Part shown: positions 10,946 through 23,419 of the stretch, one piece after another | Numbering within the stretch: the first letter of the stretch is position 1 | Layout: the number at the start of each line of letters is the position of its first letter | From: Tetracentron sinense | Taxonomy: Eukaryota; Streptophyta; Magnoliopsida; Trochodendrales; Trochodendraceae | DNA length: 64,000 nt | Reading direction: 5' to 3' | NCBI GenBank assembly: GCA_015143295.1 | Contig: JABCRI010001020.1 | Span: forward strand, 38,113 to 102,112 | Program-made: the position numbers and the translations under genes | Notes under the pieces: generated by a model | Databases searched by the model: none | What the model was told of the DNA's origin: nothing | Seen by the model: only the letters and a program-made list of their open reading frames with translations

Positions 10946-11690
10946 GAACCTGCAAAAACGGCAACCATCCAAAGAGGAAGGAGTTAGAGCTTCGTCCGGA
11001 TCCTTGTCGTCCTTTTCTAAGAGACCCATATCAGCATAATACTTCTTGAAGCAATAGTAAATGAGCAATCTCTTTGATCCTTCATTTTCAGTAATATATT
11101 TTGGAATAGAGAATTGTTCTTTGTGAGTGATGCTAAACAGACCTTTTAATATCTCTGTTTTCTTGGATTTTTCCTTCCCTTTCAGTTTTGAAGGATTTTG
11201 CTAGACCCAGTCACAGGTCTTCCAAATACACAATTAGGATGGTACAACTGTCCAACACTTTCTGATTTTTACTTTTGAAATTGTTAAATAGGCTCATCTT
11301 GCACCTATATAAAAAAAAATTGCAATAAATGCGGCTGGGGCTAGTACTCCTCATTCTGAGTTTTAGCATTTCTAGAAACTTAGGCGTAGATGAGAATTTG
11401 TGAGATTCTCCTTTCCCAACCTTAGGATTTCCATCAACTTAAAATAACATCTTGGACCGTCGAGAGGTCTTCTATCATATCTTCAAGCATAGAAGAGACG
11501 TTCTCTTTCAAAATGGATTGGAACTCTATTGTGAGGGAAAGAGAGGAGTTGCATTTTTCATTTGTTTAAAAAGAAATAGAGGGTTTTTAGTATTTTTCAT
11601 CTTTTATTTGTGTTTCACTAGAGAGTATGTGAGAATGGCTTATATCAATAATCTTTGGGGGTGCCTGTAGCACCGCCCTTTATCTAACAG
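10946..11690. other. Intergenic DNA without visible gene
   Basis: An open frame at 11452-11670 has no recognisable motifs. No structural features were recognised. Confidence 0.35.
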
Positions 11691-12413
11691 AAAGGTATTC
11701 TTAGCGGGTCGGGTTCGGACCATTTCAGGCAAGGTCATGGCTCCAAACACGAACCAACCCAGTCCATTTACACACCTAAAATCCCCCCACCCCCAAACCA
11801 AAAAAAAAAAATAGTACTTCCATAAATGATAAATAATAGACCCCGAGCTACAACCTTGAAGAACCCATCCCCACCATGGGTAAGCCTATCAAAAAAAAAA
11901 AAACTCCTTTAACAACAAAAGTACCCTACCCGACCCTACCTTTTAGGACAATGTTAAGGCCTAATCAATCCAGACCCATGAAGGACTAGAGCAGGGCAAG
12001 GTTGACCCTTACACTATCCTTTAACAACTGTATCCTAACTCCAACCTCTTAAAATCATAATACAAGTTTCTTGAAGCCCTAATTCTAAGTCATTGATTGA
12101 TTGATTTTTTAATCTTAATAGTGTGATTATTCCTAACATATTGATTACAATGTTAATTCGTTGCTAAGAAAAGTTATATTTAATCTAATTTTATTATTAT
12201 ATATACTTTATTTTAATTTTATATTTATTTTAATTTAAATAATTTCAATTGAATTATTTGTAATGATAACATTTGATGTAAAGTAAATCTTTATCTCAAA
12301 TGAAAAAAACTTTTATCACTTTTCTTTTCGGCACTGTGGTCCACTACCTTACCTGACCCTTGTGGGCAGGATCAGAATTCAGAAGGCCCGACCCTGTCCT
12401 TTGACAGCCCTGG
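11691..12413. mobile_element. Possible hAT-like non-autonomous element
   Basis: The right end, reverse-complemented, starts CAGGGCTGTCAAAGGACAGG and continues in GGGTCGGGCC motifs, as many plant hAT-type MITEs do. The left side near 11700 has matching GCGGGTCGGGTTCGGACC motifs, but its end is decayed and I find no convincing target duplication. The interior is AT-rich. Confidence 0.35.
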
Positions 12414-14167
12414 TGACGGAGATATAAACATGTGCCCACTTGTATGGGATAGGGAGCTTCCTATTAAAATAAGGCGAGGTGGTTCGCATGAGCACATGTA
12501 TTAACTGTAAGGACAATTTACAGCTACAGTGGTATGTTTGGCTTCTAAGGGATGAACAAGTCAGAGGTTCTCGTTACGCTAAGAAGTCGCCTTTGGCTGT
12601 TCCAACAGCGAGATGTCTGCATTCCAAGAACCTTCACTTCACCCACATTAACAAAGACTGGCCAGCCCGTCGCCCACTATGACCTTTGACCTTTGACTCC
12701 TGTCAAGCTCCAAATTGCATTACCCCCTACAACTACATCATATTCCCTCCTTTTATCAATCTAACTCCTTGAAATGTAAATATAAATTCCATCTAAATGA
12801 CCAAAATATCCCCAACTGCCATTAATGACTATGCCTTTTGTTTTTCCAACATGAGTATCTCTATTTGAATTCAATTTACCATATTACCGCCTGAAATTTT
12901 CAAAGCACAACTCATGAGTCCATGACCCATCCCTTTTGACACTAATTAATAATTATAGCTAAATAATATTAAAAATAAAAAAATCCCTCCCTTTTACTTT
13001 CAAAGAAGCCACTTTTTCCTTACAATTATGAGTAGCTTATGAGCAACTCTCGTTATTTAAAAAGTAAAATACGTGGCATCCACTAAAACTTGGCCCCAAC
13101 CCTTATTGGCTGACCCTAATCCTTATAGTAAAATCTCAATTTAGAAAGGGAGATGCTTAACTTATCGTGGCATTTGATTATATAATTAAATATGCAGTCC
13201 TCATTAATCTATTGCCTTCTTTTTATCAAGCATTAACTGTGTTTAGATTCACTAATTTTTAATGACAAAAATATTAACTTTATTTTTTTTTTAAAAGAGA
13301 CGCGCGGTATGACATTTGACATTGATTATATGGTCAAATGCGTGGTTCCGTTGATCTTCGATGGAGGGTGCAGTCGTGTTGGGAGGCTGCAACAAAGTGA
13401 GTGAGTCATATTAAAACCTCGATTTCCTCTCCGTTTGGTTTCACATCACAAGTCACACGTGAGAGAGTCCCGATATTGCAGGCCGAGGCCGGAGGACGCG
13501 AAAGCATTTAGAACCTCTACCTCTCCTATAAGCCAATCTCCTTCGCCGTTTAGCGTGAGTAACGAAGGAAATACAAATAACGTCATCGGAAAGAGAATAT
13601 CTGCTTTCTCCTCGTTTTCTTAATTTTTATCCCCAATTCAAATGATTTTTTTAGCTATTTAAATATTTATTTTATTTATTCATTTTCCTCTTTTCTGCCC
13701 TCTTCGTACTCTTTCCCTTTTTTTTTTTTTAAAAAAAAAATTAAAATTTTCATTTGAAACTTCAAGTGTTGATCCGTGTTCAACCCGCGTTCAAGTATAC
13801 AACGAGAGAAAGAGAGAGGAGGTTCGTAGACAAGCAACCACATTAATCTACAGCCATTGGAAGCGATATTTGGCTTCGATTTCGGATCAACGGTGGATTT
13901 CTTGTTTAGAACGGGTGTTCAAGGCGATTTCTTGATCTGTTTCGGAGAAAAATTAGTTTGGTGGATTGGATTTTAGCGGGATATTGATTTTGATATCGTT
14001 TTGTGTTTTTGATTCGTTGAGAGAAGTGTGGTTTCCGTGTTGATTCTGGTTGATTTTGAGATTAGAGACGATTTGAGGGTTTGATTGCAAAGATCCGCTC
14101 GGAGGCGATTGAGGGGATTGGATTTTGGGGAGAAATAGTTGAAAAAGCAGTCTTTGTGGAGATTCTG
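12414..14167 (+). promoter_or_regulatory. Upstream region and leader of the IPCS gene
   Basis: An AT-rich region (12760-13300) leads to a mixed, more GC-rich stretch with a TTTAAATATT box near 13658 and purine-rich sequence around 13800. From about 13790 to the start codon the sequence looks like a long transcribed leader. No other gene was seen. Confidence 0.35.
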
Positions 14168-14259
14168 ATGAGTTTCTCTTGAGATTGTAGTGAATGATGA
14201 AGACATTAGCCCTCCGATTGTGAAGTAATATGGCTACTGGTTGCCAGATACAGATATGA
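14168..14259 (+). promoter_or_regulatory. Three uORFs in the IPCS leader, the last overlapping the start codon
   Basis: Short uORFs run at 14168-14182 (4 codons), 14194-14223 (9 codons) and 14230-14259 (9 codons, MATGCQIQI). The stop of the last overlaps the main start as ATGA (14256-14259). If the leader is continuous here, ribosomes would reach the IPCS start by leaky scanning or by termination-reinitiation. Confidence 0.55.
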
Positions 14260-16431
14260 CGCTTTACATTGCTCGCGAGGTTTCAAAGGTTCATTTCTGC
14301 TCTCTTTTTCTTTTTCCTGTTTTGCTTAAGTAAAGTTTTCTGTTTTACTTTACTTCCGTTTATGTTTTATCTGCTTTTGACTGATCCGGTTTTCTTGTTC
14401 TGCTGAGAAGTTATGGAAGAGAATATGCATGGAAACGTCTATAGAAATCCTTCTCCTTGCCGAGAAGTGGAAGCTTCTTCTTGCAGGACTCATTTTTCAG
14501 GTTCTCCTTTTCCCTTTATCGAATTCTACTTTAGTATTTTGGTATATAATGTTTTACGGATGATTAAGAGATGTATGTTAAATAATGGATGGGCTTGCAT
14601 TGAGTGGTCCTTAGCATTTCCCTATATATATATTTAATTTTTTTTTTTTTTTTCTCTTTGGTGATTAATTCTAGGTACATGGGTTTTGTTGCAAATTTTG
14701 TTATCCATAAGGATGTGTTTTGATGTCAAAAAATTAGAGCTGGTAAAAGAATACAACTTTGTTTTCAATTCTTTTTTTATCCATTAAGGCGGATTGCTGT
14801 TCTTAGGACAACATCAAGTCTGCACTCTGCTGTGTTATTATTAGGTGCAGGTCACATAAATGCCCTCACTACATTAATTGTTTTTTTCCCTATGACATTC
14901 AATCTCGATTAGAAATCCTCGCTTTGTTGACCTCTCTGTATAGTATATACTTGGGAGAGACTTAAAGTTGGGACATAATACTGAGATTTCATTAGAGTCT
15001 AGAAATAATTTCTATCAATCCATGGTGTTTGCAATGCCATCTAATGAGTTTACATTTTTGGATCACCCTCAGGCCTCAACTGCAATCTGGAATTCATTGT
15101 ATCTTGAATGTTCTTTGAAACCATGCTTTGAATGGTGACATTTTATTTCCAGGTTTCCATTTAGTTTTAACTTAACTACATGAAATTCAATTTTCTAAAA
15201 ACGCAAGCGGTTATTTTCACAAACATTCACTCGTTACTGTGTCACCATTAATGACAAAATGCTCCATTTTCTGATTATTTTTGTGGTTTTGGTGGCTAAT
15301 GTACATATATGATGGTTACTTGGGACAAAAATTTTGTTATGGTTTTGTTTATTTTAGACTTCCATTTTCTTTCTTTTCTTCCTAATGTTATTTTGTTTTT
15401 ATGTATTAGATATGAAATATGTGGACATCTTTTCATGGTTCTGCTTTTTGTCGACAGTACATTCATGGATTGGCTGCTCGAGGAGTCCATTATTTACACC
15501 GGCCAGGACCAACACTTCAGGATCTTGGCTTCTTTATTCTTCCAGTATGTATGAATTCATTGTGTTTGCCTCGTTGATTTATCATTGTGATGTACAACTC
15601 ACAATAGGATTTTTTTTTGTGTGTGCTTACATTCATGCTACTTTAGGAGCTTGGAAAAGACAAAGCTTACATCAGTGAGACCCTATTCTCCTTCATCTTT
15701 TTCTCATTTGTCTTGGTAAGGTTCTTCCTGAATGTCAATTAATTGTTATCCATGATTATGCTTTCTAGGGGTGTAATAATATCTTTGATATTTTTAATTA
15801 GCAAGTGTATCTCCTTTACATTTAATATAGCTAATGCTTTTTCATTACATAGTTACTGTGAAACTATAAAAATGCTAAGGAACTGTGCCCTCCTCTTTTG
15901 TTTTCAACTGTAATGGTAATTACAGCGACCCCAAATACTGTGTACTAGTTGTTTATGTTTATCTCTCTTTACTTGTGTACGGATATATGCATATAAATGT
16001 AATATATTATGCATAATATGCTCCCTCCTCGGGAGTTGATTAAGGTCTCTTTTTCATCTCCCTCTCCCCCTCTCTTTGTCCCTCTTCCTCATTTGCTTCT
16101 TAAGAGCAACAATTACTTCTATATTGGAGACTGGTGTCTTCCTTCAAAATTTGTTATATTTGGATTATTAAGTTTCATTATAGTATTTAGTGAAGCAGAG
16201 AAGAGTTTTTGGGTACAAGTCCTGGAATTTAATGAAGACATAATCTCATTCTGAAGTCCATTTGCTTTAGAATTGTTGTGTGTGGCAACTATTTTATTGA
16301 ACCTCTGAATTGGCTTCAACCAATTAATTGTCTTATGGTGAAGAATAATCATATGCTATATTTTAGAAGAGGCTTATGCTGCCATGGCCCATGCAAGTCC
16401 AGTGACTAGCTTTTGGGTGCTAGAATGAACG

Positions 16432-16466
<35 letters not shown>

Positions 16467-18939
16467 TATACATTCTACAATAATTTTGATTAAATTATGG
16501 TATCTATCTCGTTTGAAAGTCAATCTAGTTGCTACAATAGCAATGGGCAATGTGCAGAAGCTAATCGATTCATCTATTAAAGCTGAGAACAACTGAATGA
16601 CTGATTACATTTTAAAGTTGTCCAATAGATATTACCTGTTTTCAATTTTCTTTGTACACAATTGGTAAAATTGTATCTGGGATGCTAACTCTACTTTGTA
16701 GTTTCGGGTTATTCTAATACAGTGCATGTTCTGTTGCAGTGGACTTTTCACCCTTTCATTTTCCAGAGCAAAAAAATCTACACAGTTCTACTGTGGCGTA
16801 GAGTCCTGGCATTTCTAGTTGTAAGTGCAGATTATAGTATGTTTTAAGTTTAAACACAGTCATTTGTTCTTTGGAAGTGCTTACATTAATCTAGTCTTTA
16901 AATACTTCCACTGCTCATTGTGCAAGCTCATTAGAACATGCAAGTTGCCATCTTTACTGGCAAGAAAATAGGTATATCACCTTATGTGATCTCAAGAGTA
17001 GCCTTTGGTGTAGAAATTTGGTTATGGAGACACTTGGACTTAAAATATACTGTTTTATTTGTGCCTTATCTAAAATGAAACCTATTTTGAGGATATTCAC
17101 ATTTTACGGTTACTACTCTGCATTACAACTCATGGATATGTTGCACATGCAGCAGGATGGGGCCCAAGGTTCATTGTGTCCCCAACTCCCACTTGGGAGA
17201 TTTCTTTGGCCAATTATCAACCTAATAAGATGACCTTAACTGGTGGGCTTGTCACATTCTTCTGATAGTCAAGAAACATGAATGGACTGTCCAGAATCAT
17301 GTCTAGATTGAATGGCTAGGATCCTAGGGTAGAAGTGACCAAATGGCGCCCAGAAATGGTAGATGTTTTTTCTTCAATCCTGACTTATTATTACTTCTTT
17401 CACATTTTCACCATTGTCTTAGGGCTCTGATAAAGAGCTCAATACTATTAAACTTTTACTGCTAGGGACAAAGAAAGAGCAGCGTAGTGAAGGTAGATGT
17501 TTCTTTTCACGTCTTCCGACATCCGTCTGACAGTTTGTCTATGTTTCTGCAGGCTTCTCAAACTCTCCGGATCATCACATTCTATTCTACTCAGCTTCCT
17601 GGGCCAAACTATCACTGTCGTGAGGTAGAATTTTGTATAAGTGTGAATGATTTGTTATATAGAACATGATGTTTAGGATATTATTGGCTGGCTTTTAGTG
17701 AAACTTGGTTTAGACGCTGCCATGTTTGGAGAAGTCATATATTCTTCTCTTTTGCTGAGCTTTGGTGAAAGCAAATTCTGACAATCAGTGATGACTTCAT
17801 GTCCCTTGCAGGGTTCAAAACTCGCCAGGCTGCCTCGTCCAGATAGTGTGCTTGAAGTGCTCTTAATTAATTGTAAGTGATCATTGTTTTTTATATGTTG
17901 GCTTTGGCTAATTACTCACAAAAGTACATCTTTGGTGCTCATTTATTCTGTTCTGACGTGCAGTTCCCCGTGGTGTGATATATGGTTGTGGTGATTTGAT
18001 CTTTTCGTCTCACATGATCTTTACCCTAGTCTTTGTACTCACATATCAGAAATATGGCTCACAGAGGTAAAACTAAAACATGACTTGTCATGTATTAGGT
18101 GCATTTCCGACTATTTGGAGTAATAGATCTTCTATAATAATGTGCACTTGTGTTTTGCCATTGCAAGTGGAATGTTTAGCTGGATTAGAAAGGAAATATG
18201 CATTAGGAAGATAGGATGTAAATATTTTTTTTTACCAAGTCTGGTAATATGGTTTTGACATATGTTCGCAGATTTATCAAGCAACTTGCTTGGTCCATTG
18301 CTGTGATTCAGAGCCTCCTGATAATAGCATCCCGCAAGCATTACACAGTCGATGTTGTTGTTGCATGGTAAAAAAGAATTTTTTTAATCCCCATCCAATT
18401 TAATTATTGGAAAATATTACATATTTTTTTCGGTTGACCTTGATCTATTTGATTCTTCTTGCAGGTATACTGTAAACTTGGTGGTATTCTTTGTTGATAA
18501 GAAATTGCCAGGTTAACTTTTGCAACTTGTTATTATGCTTATTTTGCATCCTTTCCTCAAATTTACTTTTATTCAACTCTCTATGACAAAACCGTAGTAT
18601 TGACTTTTGAGTTATCTCCATGCAGAACTGCCGGACCGCCCCAATGGAAATTCGTCTCCCTTGCTACCATTAAGCACTAAAGATAAGGATAGCTGGACCA
18701 AAGAAGAGCACCACCAGATCTTGAATGGGAATTCTGGGGACACTGCAGATTGGGTATAGTGAATCACCGAATTCTCTTATATCATCTTATTCAAATACTT
18801 CTGCTTTTGTTCTATGTTTTTGTTTGGGCATTTACATTGTTGAATGCTATTCCTTCAGAGACCGAGAACACAAGTCAATGGAAAAATTCTTGAAAATGGG
18901 AACACAGTCCATGACGATACAGCGATGAATGGTACATAG
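14256..18939 (+). CDS. IPCS: Inositolphosphorylceramide synthase (phosphatidylinositol:ceramide inositolphosphotransferase)
   Basis: Twelve coding exons give 315 residues: 14256-14288, 14411-14500, 15458-15544, 15647-15715, 16740-16820, 17553-17624, 17812-17872, 17964-18066, 18272-18367, 18465-18511, 18626-18753 and 18859-18939. All junctions are GT..AG and keep phase. The enzyme moves the inositol-phosphate head group from phosphatidylinositol to ceramide at the Golgi, the first step to GIPC sphingolipids. Seen in the sequence: several hydrophobic segments, [45 protein letters not shown], and the lipid-phosphatase-like active-site residues H181 ([12 protein letters not shown]), H222 and D226 ([13 protein letters not shown]). 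The tail [14 protein letters not shown] matches remembered Arabidopsis ERH1/IPCS2, which has about 305 residues. Intron 4 holds a 31-base G run. The gene looks intact. Confidence 0.96.
16433..16463. repeat. 31-base poly-G run
   Basis: A perfect G homopolymer lies in IPCS intron 4. A run this long is rare in plant nuclear DNA and hard to sequence, so its length may not be accurate. Confidence 0.9.
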
Positions 18940-19526
18940 ATGATGCTGAATTTTGAATTATTAGCTGCTGCTGCGGCGGTGGCGGCGAAGGAAGCCTAGA
19001 CTGCTCTTTAAGCTTATGTGACCTCGATTTTAAAGGCTCAGTTTGTTATATTATGGGCTGTGTCCAGGAGACTGGTAAACATGATTTGTACTTGGTGGGA
19101 ATGGAATCTGTGGGGTTTTGCATTTAGCAGTTGTGCTCCTTCCTTTAATGCTTCATGGTTAGTACCATTTGTCGTCACTCATCTTCATGTACCATATGGA
19201 GTTCCCAGTGTTTCTATTTCATTTTTCCCCCATGTGCTCTTGCTCTTCTCCGCTTCACATGTGAAGTTTCTGTAGCATGATGCGAGAGGAAAAACAAAAG
19301 AATAAAATCTATGATGGTAATTTCGAGACCAATGACGCTTGGAAGTACATATAACAGGAACCTAGGCCATTGGCGTTGTAGGCTAGGACATAGTGGTCAT
19401 GGATGATTGATGAATGACGTTATGGTCAATAAATCCGACGACTTTGGGTTCTCATCATATTATTACCATATACTCAGATGATCGATCACATGGAAAAAAT
19501 AGAGTAAAAGAGAAAGATCTGAAGTG
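18940..19526 (+). other. IPCS 3' flank
   Basis: The first few hundred bases are probably the IPCS 3' UTR. A short GCTGCTGCGGCGGTGGCGGC tract lies at 18965-18984. No other gene was seen. Confidence 0.4.
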
Positions 19527-19691
19527 GCATTATAGCGAAGTGGTAGTGTATCCCCTGCTTTGGGGGAGGTACCGGGTTCCATTACCGAGAAGGTGGGAGT
19601 TTGTATATACTCTTCACCCGCCCACCAACTGAACAGATACTAACCCATAATCGGCGTTGCGGCCTAAACGTATATCTCAAACAAAAAAAAA
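19527..19691 (+). mobile_element. tRNA-derived SINE, second family
   Basis: The tRNA-like head has a box-A-type TAGCGAAGTGGTAGTG and, about 40 bases later, a box-B-type ACCGGGTTCCATTACC. The body continues to GCGGCCTAAACG and ends in CAAACAAAAAAAAAG. Pol III-type boxes at the usual spacing plus an A-rich tail support a SINE. I could not fix the target duplication. Its sequence is unlike the 5.7 kb and 58.4 kb copies. Confidence 0.65.
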
Positions 19692-20391
19692 GTAGGGAGT
19701 TGGGCATCTATTGATAGGGATACCATTTGTATAGATAGGGTCCATAGGGATACCATTTGTTTATAATTGGATACAAATTTTGATACAACATGATAGCCTG
19801 ATAGCCTGTTCAGAGTCTTCCAGGACAGGCGGAGTCAGGAATTTTTCTTTGGGGGGTCCAAAGTACATATATAAAGAAAATTAATGGGATACCCGAATCA
19901 GTAAATATCTAATGGGGATGCTAAAATTATCCCTCAGAATAAACATTTAGAGCCATTGATTTTTTAAAACAATGGGTTAGATAAGGTGTAAAAATACGAA
20001 GGAAGAATAAGAAGGACCTCTAGACTGATTTTTACATAATTTATTACTATATATATATATGATATTATAATTTTATAAGATTAAAATATCTTTATTAATA
20101 TGTATTTTTTTATACAAAATTTAGACATTAATTATTATTTTTAATACAGATAAGGATAAAATATTAATTTATCTAATGTTAAATAAAGTTCACATTTTTG
20201 ATATTTTTCTTCCTTTTAATGTTTTTGAAGCAATTGAATAATTTGAATATTATTATAATTTGAATATTTTAATCAGAATTGAATACTTATTTCACTATTT
20301 GTCAAATATTTAATCGAATTTTGATAAAGGGATATATAATTGAATAGTCCACACTCTTGCTTGGTTTACATCTCTATTCACATTCCACACA
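19692..20391. other. AT-rich intergenic DNA
   Basis: No gene is visible. The stretch at 19830-19920 looks like the end of an old interspersed repeat. From 20040 to 20340 it is very AT-rich. Confidence 0.35.
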
Positions 20392-20399
20392 CTCCATAG

Positions 20400-21006
20400 T
20401 AGGGCTATCAATGAGTTGAGTCAACTCGCGAGCTGGTTTGATTCATCTCGAAATGAACCAACCGAACTTAAGTTGGGTATTTGAGCTCGTTGGGCCAACC
20501 GAGCTAAATGATTGAGCTCATTTGTTAATCAAGCCAAACACAAGCAACAAGTGTCTCGGTTTGGCTCAATTAATTTTATTGTACTTATAAACCCTAATAA
20601 TATTAATTTTCACATAAAAGTTAAGAAACTTGAATATGAATTTGTTGTTAAGGTAAAATTAAAAGATAAATTCAACCTTTTAGAATTAATAAATTCTCTA
20701 TATCATATTTCTCCCATTAGACTCACGAGAATAACTCTCTTTAGTTCTAAAGTGTTTGTTTTGGGGGAGGGAGAATTTGATGAGCATGTTCAGTTCTTAG
20801 GTTTTTTATTTGAATTTTTTTTTACTAAAATTGGGGATAAATGAGCCTAAATAGAACAAGCTTGCGAGCTGGCTCAAGCTCAATATTCTATAACTAAGCC
20901 GAGCTCAAGCCAGTATTTGAGAGCTTGAGACAAGCTTAAGCCAGCATACATATGTCAGTAGCCGAGGTTGAGTGCTGGGCTCAACTATGCTCGTTTACAC
21001 CCCCTA
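20400..21006. mobile_element. hAT-type non-autonomous element, 607 bp
   Basis: The ends are inverted repeats: TAGGGCTATCAATGAG at the left, and TAGGGGGTGTAAACGAG when the right end is reverse-complemented. Flanks are CTCCATAG (20392-20399) and CTCCAGAG (21007-21014), an 8-bp duplication with one mismatch. Subterminal regions are packed with GAGCTCGAGCTTGG-like motifs on both sides; the centre is AT-rich. Its open frame at 20512-20844 has no transposase motifs. The same subterminal motif type recurs in RPAC2 intron 2. Confidence 0.7.
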
Positions 21007-21014
21007 CTCCAGAG

Positions 21015-21532
21015 GTAGCTTAGGACAGCAACTTTTTATGTCTATGTTAATGTAATCGAAAAAGAGGGCACGTGATATTTCTGTATGTAATGTGGCATTG
21101 GATGAGGGACGATGATGCAACTAAAATGCTTCTTGTCTCAAGCCCCCACCACCACCACCACCACTCCCCACACCCCATATTGTCTACGGTTGTTTCTATG
21201 TAAATATTCTTATAAGATAGTGAAAGAGGTTTTTTTTTTGTTGAAATGATATCATATAACTAACACACTATTATCTGAACAAACAGCCAGACCAAAGATA
21301 ACTGCTAAGGGACTATAAGGTAAGTCCAAGCAACCACTCCAAAATATTTTGTCTTAAAGAGGGTTGATGGCCCCTTATACACCCATGTGTTAGTCTACTT
21401 CCAAACCGATGTGGAACTAAACCTGGGATACACTCTAAGGCGGGCACGCAGTAACAAAGTCAATTGATTTTTTTTTGGTTGAAATGATATCATGGAAATA
21501 ACACACGGCTAAACACACACAGCCATACTTAT

Positions 21533-21583
<51 letters not shown>

Positions 21584-22915
21584 GTTTTATGACAGCCATA
21601 CCTATAATATTCTTATAAGACAGTGAAATAGGTTTCTCACTGGTCACATCATAGCATCTCACATGCCATGCCATATGAGAGAGAGAGTTAGAGAGAGAGG
21701 TTCCTTGACATCTGTATTGCTTGATAGCAAAATAGCATAGCAACAATGAAATATTGGCTGAATACAGCTAGTAATGCTTAGGCCATGTGGGCTTTCTTCA
21801 TTTGTTTTGTGAGGTGGTGTGTTTGATGATGGCCAAGAGGCCCATCTTGATTAACTTTTGGGGGAGCTAGAGCCTAGTGTGCCACCTGAAGCTGTAGCAG
21901 AAAGTGACGCTGCCGCAAATTAAGCACGAAAAGGCCAAAAGAGAAAGCAGATTGCTTTATCTATTATCATCATTGAAGCATGTCTAGCCATCTGACCTTT
22001 TTTTTTAATTTTAATCTTTAGTACGGGGCCATCATTTTTCTATGGTTACTCCATCTGCCACCCACAGCCGTATAAACAGCCCCCCTTTTTTTTTCTTACC
22101 CTTCATCATCATGATGGGACCCACCCTTTTCAGGGCTCCAATCCAATCTCTCACCCAACCCGAACCCTGTCGATAGTCGGGTCGGTTTTTTGGACCCAAT
22201 TATTGGACCACATCCACAAAGATATCTCTTAAGTGGAACCATTTGATTTTCCTCCAACTCTACTTAAACTCAATATATGAGAAATGTTAGCTTAGAGTTC
22301 CAGACTTCCAACTCTCAATGGGGTTAGGACATGTGTTACTTTTTTCTAAGAAAAAAATAATTTCTTTAACCTATTGAAGGGATAATAGTGACATGTGTTG
22401 CTCTTATAGTGAGAATTTGAAAATATTTTAAAAACTGCTTTTGAACTAGCACTAAGAGTTGTCGATGGATTATATCAAGCATGGAATAAAGACATTCATC
22501 ACTCCTGTCACTGGTAACTAATATCTCTGAAAAGGGAATTTAATCTCTTGTACGTGGTAGATTTAGAACAGCAAAGAATTCCTCCTATCTTCAATAGATT
22601 TGGATATCATGTTCCTATTATAGATCCATTGAATCGGATACAAATATGAGATCTTGAATCCAATTTTGATCAGATCAAATCAAATTTGAATCTCTAACCA
22701 TATGACTCAATAAATAAATAATAATAATAATAATATAACTCTATTTATATAGTACAATACTAATCATAAACCTATTAAAGTTTTAAATTAAAATATCATT
22801 TTTTGAATAATATAACATTAATCAAACATACTAAAGGGTGTTAAAAGGGACACATGTTGGTCTGTGGGGGTAAAGCCCAAAAGATTTAGTTTGGCTCACC
22901 AGACAGCCCAGACCT
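21015..22915. other. Intergenic DNA with simple repeats
   Basis: No gene was seen. It contains a CCACCA run (21147-21163), an (AT)n microsatellite at about 21535-21567 followed by a T run, and related segments near 21203-21263, 21465-21504 and 21606-21640 that share GAAATGATATCAT or TATTCTTATAAGA-AGTGAAA. These look like local duplications. An AAT run lies near 22715-22735. Confidence 0.4.
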
Positions 22916-23371
22916 AGAGATGGAAACGAGTGATGTTTGGGTCAAGGCGCATCCAACCCTACCCCGCTCATAATGGCAAGAATCCTACCCATTCCCTTCC
23001 CAAACCTGGGGCGGGGTGGGGTGATGCGAGGCGGGCCGTTCCGATTTATTAAAACCCTTCTTAAACCCATCCCGTTTCAGCCCCGTCCCATTAAACTATT
23101 GTCAGGCAGAGCGATTCGATATTTCATATGATAAGTAATATATTAAAATAATTTTAAATTTATTTAAGGATAAAAATAATAATTTTACATTATAAACGGG
23201 ACGACTTAAATCCATCCTCAGCCCGGACCCGACTCGGGTTTAACCCTTCATTCCCAAACCCGTCCTTACCCGTTTAAAAACTCCCAAAACCCATCCTAAT
23301 AGAGGTGGGATGGGGTGTACTACCCGATTAACCCAACATGACCCAGACCAAATCCCTTTCCATCTAAATTA
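22916..23371. mobile_element. Possible hAT-like MITE
   Basis: GC-motif-rich flanks (GGGGCGGGGTGGGG, CCCGTCCCATTAAAC, CCCGGACCCGACTCGGG) surround an AT-rich core. The two ends share AGATGGAAA as inverted repeats (22917 and, reverse-complemented, about 23360-23368). No clear target duplication was found, so boundaries are approximate. Confidence 0.4.
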
Positions 23372-23419
23372 CCTCACCATTCTATCCTCGTCCTTAAAAA
23401 GTTTAGTACCTTTTCCCAC

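Noticed and set aside
20512-20844. 110-codon open frame as a transposase remnant
   Set aside because: No DDE or hAT dimerisation motifs; composition is that of AT-rich non-coding DNA.
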